Shown here piece by piece: positions 26,910 to 34,390 of a DNA stretch of 64,000 nucleotides; the first letter of the stretch is position 1; every line of letters begins with the position of its first letter. The notes under the pieces were generated by a model. It saw only the letters and a list, made by a program, of their open reading frames with translations. It did no database searches and was not told the DNA's origin. Made by a program: the position numbers and the translations under genes. Source of the DNA: Leptospira ilyithenensis (lineage in GTDB: Bacteria > Spirochaetota > Leptospiria > Leptospirales > Leptospiraceae); assembly GCF_004771005.1 (NCBI RefSeq), contig NZ_RQHV01000066.1:83007-147006 (forward strand). The letters run 5' to 3'.

Positions 26910-27049
26910 AAAGTCGTTCTTTCGTTTTTATTTAAACTATCCATATCTCTTGATTGTTCGTTTTTTTTATATTTATGTCACTTTTACGATCTTATTTTCT
27001 TTTTAAAAAATCATTCCCTCCCATTTCATTTTTAAAAATCCTGTGAGGT

Positions 27050-27547
27050 ATGTCACAACTCCCCCCTCCCAAGTCACCGAATAATTCTGCCGTCGAGACC
27101 CGCCATGTAGTTATGCCCGATCATGCGAATCATTACGGAACAGCTTTCGGAGGAGCCATCATGTCCTGGATTGATCTAATTGCTGTTATGGCAGCACAAA
27201 GACATTGTGGTAGGGAAGCGGTGACCGCAAGTATTGATCGGATCAATTTTATTTCCCCCATTCAAATAGGGGATTATGTTCATTTGAAAGCAATGGTCAA
27301 TTACGTAGGAAAAACTTCGATGGAAGTTGGTGTGCAAGTAAACAAAGAAAATCCATACACAGGGGAAAGCTTGCGTGCCACAACCGCCTACCTCTCGTTT
27401 GTTGCTTTGGATGGAAATAAAAAACCGACTCCGGTTCCGGAATTGATCTTGGAAACTCCTACGGAAATCCGTCGGTATGAAGAAGGAAAACTGCGAATTG
27501 AAACCGCAAAAGAGCTGGCAAGAAAAATCAAAGATAGCAGGATGTGA
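27050..27547 (+). CDS. hotdog-fold acyl-CoA thioesterase (YciA-like)
   Basis: A 165-residue single hotdog domain. ETRHVVMPDHANHYGTAFGG is the family signature leading into the active-site helix (GGAIMSWIDLIAVMAAQRHC), followed by SIDRINFISPIQIGDYVHL. This is the pattern of the YciA/cytosolic acyl-CoA hydrolase group, which releases free fatty acid and CoA. The N-terminal start at 27050 has GAGG very close to the ATG. No operon partner is evident; a dead ynfA follows on the other strand. Confidence 0.9.
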   Translation: MSQLPPPKSPNNSAVETRHVVMPDHANHYGTAFGGAIMSWIDLIAVMAAQRHCGREAVTASIDRINFISPIQIGDYVHLKAMVNYVGKTSMEVGVQVNKENPYTGESLRATTAYLSFVALDGNKKPTPVPELILETPTEIRRYEEGKLRIETAKELARKIKDSRM

Positions 27548-27584
27548 GATCGTCGGATTTTCGCTGATTCTATTGATTTTTTCC

Positions 27585-27797
27585 TCAACTCGGAGCATAA
27601 TAAATAATCGCAACACCGATCAAAGCAATAGACGCTCCGATGATATCGAATTTATCGGGAATATAACTGTCAAATTTCCAAGCCTATAACGGTTTACTTT
27701 CATTGAGCCAAAGCCATACCAAACAACTTCCGCCGATTTCGTATATTCCGGCAAAAATAAAAATAGCGGCAGTCTTAAAGATTGTTATCTTTTCCAT
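27585..27797 (-). pseudogene. ynfA: ynfA-family (UPF0060) membrane protein, decayed
   Basis: Reading the minus strand from ATG at 27797 gives FKTAAIFIFAGIYEIGGSCL, then VWLWLNESKPL and an in-frame TAG at 27686-27684. The same frame continues WKFDSYIPDKFDIIGASIAL, then IGVAIIYYAPS and TGA at 27587-27585. Start and end match the UPF0060/YnfA family, which is normally about 108 residues. About 35-40 middle residues, including the conserved YAAYGG region, are missing at the stop. This is an internal deletion plus nonsense codon, so the gene is dead. Confidence 0.75.
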
Positions 27798-27833
27798 TAA
27801 GTTTTATCATTTATCCGACGATTTAGTTATTTG

Positions 27834-28406
27834 TCAAATCCCCAAATTCTTTATGATCCCTTTTGCCTGCTCCACAAATAGAGCTTCTTCCTCTTCAGTA
27901 TAAGGAACAAAAATCCCTTTTTGAAACCGGACTGCCAGATGGGCATATTCAATGCAACCCGCAACAGTTAACTCCGGTTTGGCTTTTCCTTCGTAAATTT
28001 TGACATCTCCGTTATTCGGTACAACCAAAGATCTTGGTGGGATTTTTTTCCCTCCTCGGATCATACAACCCGCTGCGATCTGGCAACCATCACCTATCAC
28101 TGCTTTGTCGAGAACGATAGAACCGATGCCCACAAGTACACCGCGACCGATCGTACATCCGTGGATCATTACATTATGCCCCACAAGACTCCAGGCTCCG
28201 ATGGAAATGGGAGAGCGGGAGTCGGTATGCAATGTGGAATTGTCCTGGATATTTACATAATCTCCCAATGCGATTTGATTCATATCCGCACGCAAAACGG
28301 CTCCCGGCCATAAGGAAACGGATTTACCGAATTTTAGCATTCCAAATGCAGTAGCCTCTGGGTGGATAAATGGGTCGGAAAATTCAGGAATTTCGGAATA
28401 GTTCAT
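27834..28406 (-). CDS. gamma-carbonic-anhydrase-like left-handed beta-helix protein
   Basis: A 190-residue hexapeptide-repeat protein. The three expected zinc ligands are present: His60 (NSTLHT), His77 and His82 (VGHNVMIHGCTIG). The repeat body runs from about residue 20 to 135 and is followed by a C-terminal helix. The gamma-CA family includes YrdA/PaaY; the zinc site is intact, but carbonic anhydrase activity cannot be assumed. It is monocistronic. Confidence 0.88.
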   Translation of the reverse strand: MNYSEIPEFSDPFIHPEATAFGMLKFGKSVSLWPGAVLRADMNQIALGDYVNIQDNSTLHTDSRSPISIGAWSLVGHNVMIHGCTIGRGVLVGIGSIVLDKAVIGDGCQIAAGCMIRGGKKIPPRSLVVPNNGDVKIYEGKAKPELTVAGCIEYAHLAVRFQKGIFVPYTEEEEALFVEQAKGIIKNLGI

Positions 28407-28463
28407 AGATTATGAGTCATTCAACAGTGATTTTCCAATTGTTTCAAATTTTTTAAATATTTG

Positions 28464-28491
28464 GGAACCTTTTCTTTTCTTCGGGGTTTAA
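28464..28491 (+). promoter_or_regulatory. ECF-sigma-type promoter (GGAACC - 16 bp - GTTTAA)
   Basis: GGAACC at 28464-28469 and GTTTAA at 28486-28491 are separated by 16 bp. This matches the -35 GGAAC / -10 GTCTAA-like pattern of group IV sigma factors. It lies 19 bp before the Spy-like ATG that opens a sigma-factor operon, which suggests autoregulation. Confidence 0.65.
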
Positions 28492-28510
28492 TCATTAGTA
28501 AGGAGTAAAA

Positions 28511-29041
28511 ATGAAAGAATTCCCCGTAAAGACGATGTTTTTGGTGACCATGTGCACTTACATGAGTTTGAGTGCCGAGCCTCCACCACCGCCTCCACCG
28601 GGACCTTTTATGGGACCACCACTTGGAATCATCTTTCCTTTCCCTGATCCGGAAGGAAAGGAATTCGAAAAATTAGCACAGGATTTGAAGCTTACCAAAG
28701 AAAAAAAAGAAAAGATCAAGTCTTCTTTGGATAAAAAAGAGAGTCTTCTAAAAGAGAAAGTGGACAAAATGTTACCTCTGCATGAAGATTTAAGATCCAT
28801 TTTGGAATCCGAAAAAGTTGACTTAGCGGTTGTTAAATCAAAATTACAGGAAATCAGCAATACTCAATTAGACATCCGGATGATTCAAATCCAGGGAAGG
28901 CTTGAATTTGAATCCCAATTGAATCCGGAGCAAAAAGATACACTAAAGACCATTAACAAAAAACGTATGGAAACCATGCGGTCCAGAAGAGAACCTTTTT
29001 CCGGTCCGGATCGTTTGGAATGTGTAGAACCTAAAAAATGA
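28511..29041 (+). CDS. periplasmic Spy/CnrX-like protein
   Basis: A 176-residue exported protein with a signal peptide at about 1-22, a proline run (PPPPPPP, 24-30), then a mostly helical region from ~50. This contains two LT..Q-like segments (DLKLTKEKKEKIKSSL and SQLNPEQKDTLKTI), the hallmark of the Spy/CpxP/CnrX heavy-metal and envelope-stress sensor family. AAGGAG lies 5 nt before the ATG. Its stop overlaps the sigma-factor start as ATGA. By position it probably senses a periplasmic signal and holds back the sigma system (inference). Confidence 0.78.
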   Translation: MKEFPVKTMFLVTMCTYMSLSAEPPPPPPPGPFMGPPLGIIFPFPDPEGKEFEKLAQDLKLTKEKKEKIKSSLDKKESLLKEKVDKMLPLHEDLRSILESEKVDLAVVKSKLQEISNTQLDIRMIQIQGRLEFESQLNPEQKDTLKTINKKRMETMRSRREPFSGPDRLECVEPKK

Positions 29042-29577
29042 CCGAAAACGAATTAGTTCATTCTATCGAAGAGAGTAAAACGACTGTTCTTCGGGCGATT
29101 CAGAAGAATCTGCCCGAGGATCTTTTTTCTTTCGTCGAAGATGTAACTCAAGAGACTTATCTGAGATATTATCTTGCGTTTAAAGAAAAACCTCCGTTAG
29201 CTGGAGAGTCCCTTCACAAATGGCTTTATGTTGTAGCGCGCAATGAGTGCAGAAGGGCTTGGAGAGATAACAAAAAAACGGGAAGTCTGCCGTTTCAAAT
29301 ATCGGATGATCTTACCGGAATCGAATCTTTGTATTCGTTTCCTACAGTGGAAATCGATCATGAGAACAGGGACAAATGGGTGAGAGCGCAAATCAACGAA
29401 TTACCGGAACCGTTTCGTCAAACTACGTTGTATCGCTTGGCGGGACATAAGGTAAATAAAATAGCCCAACAGTTAGGAGTTTCCGCAGGCACTGTAAAAT
29501 CAAGGCTTGCTCGGGGACGGGAAATGCTTGCAAGATTAATGAATAAAAATCAAAAAGAACAGGAGCTGGATTTATGA
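29038..29577 (+). CDS. ECF-type RNA polymerase sigma factor
   Basis: A 179-residue group IV sigma factor. Region 2 is at about residues 20-75 (FVEDVTQETYLRYYLAFK, then WLYVVARNECRRAWRD), and region 4 is at about 120-170 (ELPEPFRQTTLYRLAGHKVN, then IAQQLGVSAGTVKSRLARGR). It is joined by 4-bp overlaps to the Spy-like gene before it and the membrane protein after it. This gives the CnrX-like / sigma / anti-sigma layout of metal-responsive operons. Confidence 0.92.
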   Translation: MTENELVHSIEESKTTVLRAIQKNLPEDLFSFVEDVTQETYLRYYLAFKEKPPLAGESLHKWLYVVARNECRRAWRDNKKTGSLPFQISDDLTGIESLYSFPTVEIDHENRDKWVRAQINELPEPFRQTTLYRLAGHKVNKIAQQLGVSAGTVKSRLARGREMLARLMNKNQKEQELDL

Positions 29578-29909
29578 ACGAAAATTTGAAATCTAATTTA
29601 GACCAAACCATTGATCAATTGATCCAAGATCCGCAATTTTCGAAAAGGGTAGCTTCCCGTGTTTTGAAAGCAGCGGAACAACGATTGGTTCCCGCCAATA
29701 ATGGCTTTCCTATTAAGTGGATTTATGCGGTGGCGAGTGCTTTCTTTTTTGCCATAGGGATTTCTCAATTTTTAAATTTTGAGATGGAAGAGGAAAATTA
29801 CAGTCCGCTTTCCCAAGATTCTGCGATAGAGATTTCCGCACCTGAAAAATCGGAATCTTTATGGGAAGAAACGGATTCGATTATACTTACTACCTTCGGA
29901 TCCCGCTGA
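29574..29909 (+). CDS. single-pass membrane protein, probable anti-sigma factor
   Basis: A 111-residue protein with a cytoplasmic N-terminus (1-47, with FSKRVASRVLKAAEQRL), one membrane helix at about 49-67, and a short acidic periplasmic tail. No zinc-binding HxxxCxxC motif is present. The start overlaps the sigma stop by 4 bp. Topology and position make it the likely anti-sigma factor (CnrY-like in size), but no family signature proves it. Confidence 0.65.
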   Translation: MNENLKSNLDQTIDQLIQDPQFSKRVASRVLKAAEQRLVPANNGFPIKWIYAVASAFFFAIGISQFLNFEMEEENYSPLSQDSAIEISAPEKSESLWEETDSIILTTFGSR

Positions 29910-29916
29910 TCAACCC

Positions 29917-31905
29917 TTAAACAAATCTATCAATCTCACATCCGACGATTGTAATATCGTCTTGGTGTGAGTTTTCCATAATGAACTGTTCTAGATTTTC
30001 AACAATCGATCTGATACTTTCATCTAATGAAAGTTTATCTGATTCCTGCAATATTTCATAAAGACGTTGTTCTCCGAAAATTTCGCGGGACTTATTGAAT
30101 TGTTCAAATGCACCGTCCGTATAGAGATAGATACGGTCTCCTTCTTCTAAAAAATACTCCGTACATTTATAGATGGTATGATCCATAAGGCCGATGATTT
30201 TCCCTGTTCTAGGTAGAATTTTTTTCTCACCTGCACGGAGATGGATTTGATCCGGATGACCTGCGGATGCAAAATAAAGTTTTCTTTTTTTCAGATCAAT
30301 GTCACAAACCGCACAGGTAAATATGGTTTGTACATTATGGTACTTATTGATAAAAATCTGATTCAAATGAAAGATAAGATCATTGGGAGAATCGTACATG
30401 ATCTTCAGAGATTCATATTCCGCCTTGATCGCCATCGTAATGAGTGCCGCTTGGATTCCATGACCTGTTGCGTCCGCGATAAAAATCCGGTAATGATCGG
30501 AATTCACCTCAGTCATATCGTAAAAATCGCCGCCCACTTCATTCATGGATTGATAAAAAGATCCGAATTTGATCCGGTTGTCACTGATTGGGGTTTGCGA
30601 AAAGAAGGTTTGTTGTATTCTTTTCGCAACGTTCAAGTCCTTTCGGATATTGAATAAGGACTCATCCAGGATTTTAGTTCTTTCCCTTACCTTCTCTTCC
30701 AAAGTGATCAAAGCTTCTTCCTGTGCTTTTACTTTTTCCTCTTTTAATTGATTGATCTTGCTTGCAAGCGCGAGAGAAAGTATGCCCGCTTCCAAAGTAG
30801 AACCGATTTGATTGGAATAAATTGTGATCAGGTTTGCAGGCAATAGTCCATTTTGCATAAGAGTATATAGTAAAATACCGACAAGAAGAGTACTCCATCC
30901 CAACAAAAATAATTTTGCCCGTTTGTTTCCCGAACTATAATTCAATAGAGCAACACCAAACACTGATACTACGAATATCTGAGCTATCAAATTTGCCATT
31001 CGGACCAGGTAGTTTAATCCTAGAAAAGGAAATCCGAAGAGTAAGTATAAGAAGGTTGCCGATATAAGAACCCAAAGAATCCGATGGGAACGCGGATTAA
31101 AATCTTTTAAGTTCAGGGATTGTTGTGCAAACCTCCATCCGAAGATAACTGAAAAACAAATAATGAAACTCCCGCTTCGATTATGAATTTCGGGATGATC
31201 ATAAGTTAGAAACTGATTGAGGATTCCATTCAAATAGGCTTGTACACACAGATGGGTAAAGATGGAGATGGAATAAAGTATATATACTCCCTCTTTCAGA
31301 ATAAAATAGATGAAGAGATTGTAAAGAACCATGATAAAAATGGTTCCATAAAAAAAACCGAGAATCATATTCTCCCGATTTTCTTTCAGATAAAATGCTT
31401 CCTTTGTAAAAAAACGAAGCGTATAACTAATATTTGATGTTGACTTTGTTTTTACGAAAAATATCTTTTTTTCTCCAATAGGCCATTCCAATTCGAAAGC
31501 GACTGACTTGGAAAAAGTATCCCATTGCGTATGAGGAGTGAAATCTCCACCTTTTTTGATCGGTATGATGTTTCCTTTTTCATAAACGATCACTTCGTCC
31601 AAATGGGCATTGCCCAAATCGAAGATAATTTTACCGGAAGAAGAATGATTTGTTGCTTCGATTCGCAACCAAACCGCTTCCGATCGAAATCCGAATGCCA
31701 GATTATTTTTTAGAACAGCTGTAAATGGAATTTTTCCATCCGAATCCGAAACGAAATAATTTAAATTATAAAAGGAAGAGGTTTCCGTTATATAACCGAT
31801 CTTTTGCGGAATGAAAGTATCGTTCTTAAGATATTTTTGAATTTGTAATTGGGAACAGGAAACAACTAATAGAAAAGGTATGATCCTAACCAATCGAGCA
31901 AACAT
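29917..31905 (-). CDS. 7TMR-DISM receptor with SpoIIE/PP2C phosphatase output
   Basis: A 662-residue protein. The N-terminal signal ends LLVVSC (Cys17), lipobox-like. An extracellular DISMED2-type beta domain lies at about 35-175, and seven membrane helices at about 180-390. A coiled coil (KVKAQEEALITLEEKVRERT) leads into a SpoIIE phosphatase at ~440-662 with GGDFYDMTE, ADATGHGIQAALITMAIK and HQDDITIVGCEI. The metal-binding aspartates of these motifs are present. It should dephosphorylate an anti-sigma-factor antagonist in response to an external ligand. It lies 46 bp downstream of pheT. Confidence 0.9.
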   Translation of the reverse strand: MFARLVRIIPFLLVVSCSQLQIQKYLKNDTFIPQKIGYITETSSFYNLNYFVSDSDGKIPFTAVLKNNLAFGFRSEAVWLRIEATNHSSSGKIIFDLGNAHLDEVIVYEKGNIIPIKKGGDFTPHTQWDTFSKSVAFELEWPIGEKKIFFVKTKSTSNISYTLRFFTKEAFYLKENRENMILGFFYGTIFIMVLYNLFIYFILKEGVYILYSISIFTHLCVQAYLNGILNQFLTYDHPEIHNRSGSFIICFSVIFGWRFAQQSLNLKDFNPRSHRILWVLISATFLYLLFGFPFLGLNYLVRMANLIAQIFVVSVFGVALLNYSSGNKRAKLFLLGWSTLLVGILLYTLMQNGLLPANLITIYSNQIGSTLEAGILSLALASKINQLKEEKVKAQEEALITLEEKVRERTKILDESLFNIRKDLNVAKRIQQTFFSQTPISDNRIKFGSFYQSMNEVGGDFYDMTEVNSDHYRIFIADATGHGIQAALITMAIKAEYESLKIMYDSPNDLIFHLNQIFINKYHNVQTIFTCAVCDIDLKKRKLYFASAGHPDQIHLRAGEKKILPRTGKIIGLMDHTIYKCTEYFLEEGDRIYLYTDGAFEQFNKSREIFGEQRLYEILQESDKLSLDESIRSIVENLEQFIMENSHQDDITIVGCEIDRFV

Positions 31906-31951
31906 AAGTCTTCTCGATTGAATTCATGAATTCGACTTTGTCAAAGAGAAT

Positions 31952-34348
31952 TTAACGAAGGGTCAGTCCCGATTTTTCCGCAAGTTTTACCAACTCATCG
32001 GAAAGTTCTTTGAACCTTTCTTGGGTAAAAGTTTTTTCATACGACATAAGACGAAATCTGTATGTCACTGATTTTTTCCCTTCTCCCAAATTGCCTCCTC
32101 GGAAAATCGTATGAACCCAACCTGTCTCTATTTCAGGAATGTTTTTGCTTTTGACTAGATTCAGATAATAATCCGTTGATTCCGTTTCATTCATTAGAAT
32201 GGAAAGATCCAATTGACCTTGCGGAAAGGAAGAAGGAGCTTTGAAATGGCTTTGTCTTCCTTCTTTTTCCCAAACTTCCAAAAGATTCAACAGGTTGATT
32301 TTACCGACAAACGCCCGTTTTTTGAGATTGTATTTGTCGGCAAATCTGGAATGTAAAATACCCATTTCAATGATCGTCTTGTCTTCAACCTTATAGGAAA
32401 GTCCTGCGTTCGGATGCAAATAAGGCAAACTTTCTTTTGTCCAAAGTCCGGATCGTACATTCAATACTTCGAAGATCCGGGATATTTTATGTCGAAGGGA
32501 CACAAATTCGGAATCAATAGTTTGGTAATCATTTTGTTTTGCCGAAGAAAGACTGATGAAACCGATCCAACGGTTTTCCAAAGCGAGTTCATTTTCATTT
32601 AACTTATGATAGGTGCGACCGACTTCAAATAAATCGACGATTTCAAAACGATCTTGATTGTTTGCCGCTTGTTTGATGAGTCCCGGCAAAAGTGAAGCTC
32701 TGAGAACGGAATATTCTTCCGGCATTTCGTTTGCTATTCCCAGAATGTTTTTTTCTTTTTCTCCTTCTATTTTTGATTCTTCCGAAGAAGAAAAAGAGTA
32801 ATTATAAACTTCATGGAATGTCAGATTGTTTGCAAAGAACGCTTTCGTTCTTCTTTCCAATTCCCGCAAAGGATTTCGGATAGGGGTCTCGACTGCCAAC
32901 GCCAAAGGTTGCACCGGTATGGAAGCGTAACCTATCGTGCGGCCGATTTCTTCGACTAAATCTTCAGGTATTGTGACATCGTAATTTTGACGGAACTTGG
33001 GAACTTCCACTTCTATCGAATCTCCCGAGGTTTTTACTGCAAACCCGAGTTTTTCCAGGATCTTTTGAATTTCCACAAGACTTATGTCTTTGCCGAGTTT
33101 GGAATGAAGAAAACGCAATGTGGTTTCGATGATTACTTTTTTAGAAGCGGTATGGTTGAACCCTTGCGGTTCAAATCCTTTTGCATCCGGATTTCCATTT
33201 TCGCGTAATAGTTGTAAGGTGCGTGCAATCACTGGCAAACATGTGGAAGAATCCAAACCTTTTTCGTAACGAACGGCTGATTCCGAACGAATGGAGGTTT
33301 TTCGAATGGATTTGCGAACATCCTCTCGTTTGAATACTGCGGATTCCAAAACCAAGTCTACAGTGCTTTCGCCGACAGCGCTGTCTTTTCCTCCCATTAC
33401 CCCTGCAATGGCAACCGGATCGGAGCCGTTTCTGATCAGTAGTATATCTGGTGTTAGTTTTTGATCGGAATCATCCAATAGGCCGAAAGATTCGTCTTGT
33501 TTTGCAAAATCGACTTGAAACTCGGTCGATTTTAATTTGACCCGATCGAAAAAATGAGTCGGTTGACCAACCTCTAACAAAAGATAGTTGGAGACGTCGA
33601 CAACATTATTGATGGATCGGATCCCGCATTTTTCCAAACGGGATTTGATCTTTAGGTTGGACGGAGCGATCTTTATTTTGGGAATGGATGCAACGTTATA
33701 GGAATGTGCGTTCCCGTTTGACTTTACCGTCAAACCGTCGTTTCCTTTTTGGAAATCTTCTTTTGCGGAAAGCGGTTCGAAATGAAGAGGAATTTCCAAT
33801 TGGGAAGAAAGCTCTCTTGCAAATCCGAAATGGCTCCAAAGATCCGGTCTATGTGTGATGGATTTGTTATCAATGGTAAGGATGGTGTCTTCCCAATTGA
33901 AGAGTTTACGGATGGAAATTCCAAGCTCTGTAGAGCTTGGAAAAATCAAAACCCTGGAGGAAACTTCCGCAAGTCCCAATTCTTTTTCCGAACAGTACAT
34001 TCCTTCGGAAGGAACTCCTCGTAATTCGGAAGATAAAATTTCTTTGCCGTCGAGCTTTGTTCCGGGAAGTGCGAGAGGAACGATATCGCCTTCTTTGACA
34101 TTCGTGGCACCGGTCACGATCTGGTATTTTTTTTTGCCATCGGTACATTCGGTGACTTGTAGTTTTTCAGCGTTGGGATGTTTTGATAATGAGGAAATTT
34201 TTACAGTAATAACTGATCTTAGGTGGTGTTTGTATTCTTCAATATCGTCTATCTCGCAGACGGATGTATTGATTTTTTCAATGACGGCATCGAAAGGGAC
34301 AGAATTTAACGGAAGAAAGTCGTTTAGCCAGTGAAGAGAGAGTTTCAA
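31952..34348 (-). CDS. pheT: phenylalanine--tRNA ligase beta subunit
   Basis: A 798-residue protein with the full PheT order. The N-terminal EMAPII-like tRNA-binding domain covers about 39-150 (VTGATNVKEGDIVPLALPGT), then B3/B4 (SAVRYEKGLD), B5 (RQNYDVTIPEDLVEEIGRTI), the catalytic-like core, and a C-terminal ferredoxin-fold anticodon-binding domain (SVTYRFRLMSYEKTFTQERF). It pairs with PheS to charge tRNA-Phe. pheS is not adjacent; the upstream neighbour is a GGDEF/EAL gene. Confidence 0.96.
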   Translation of the reverse strand: MKLSLHWLNDFLPLNSVPFDAVIEKINTSVCEIDDIEEYKHHLRSVITVKISSLSKHPNAEKLQVTECTDGKKKYQIVTGATNVKEGDIVPLALPGTKLDGKEILSSELRGVPSEGMYCSEKELGLAEVSSRVLIFPSSTELGISIRKLFNWEDTILTIDNKSITHRPDLWSHFGFARELSSQLEIPLHFEPLSAKEDFQKGNDGLTVKSNGNAHSYNVASIPKIKIAPSNLKIKSRLEKCGIRSINNVVDVSNYLLLEVGQPTHFFDRVKLKSTEFQVDFAKQDESFGLLDDSDQKLTPDILLIRNGSDPVAIAGVMGGKDSAVGESTVDLVLESAVFKREDVRKSIRKTSIRSESAVRYEKGLDSSTCLPVIARTLQLLRENGNPDAKGFEPQGFNHTASKKVIIETTLRFLHSKLGKDISLVEIQKILEKLGFAVKTSGDSIEVEVPKFRQNYDVTIPEDLVEEIGRTIGYASIPVQPLALAVETPIRNPLRELERRTKAFFANNLTFHEVYNYSFSSSEESKIEGEKEKNILGIANEMPEEYSVLRASLLPGLIKQAANNQDRFEIVDLFEVGRTYHKLNENELALENRWIGFISLSSAKQNDYQTIDSEFVSLRHKISRIFEVLNVRSGLWTKESLPYLHPNAGLSYKVEDKTIIEMGILHSRFADKYNLKKRAFVGKINLLNLLEVWEKEGRQSHFKAPSSFPQGQLDLSILMNETESTDYYLNLVKSKNIPEIETGWVHTIFRGGNLGEGKKSVTYRFRLMSYEKTFTQERFKELSDELVKLAEKSGLTLR

Positions 34349-34390
34349 GCGGTTTCCTTAAGTGTAGGAAACCGAGAGATTAGGAAGGGG

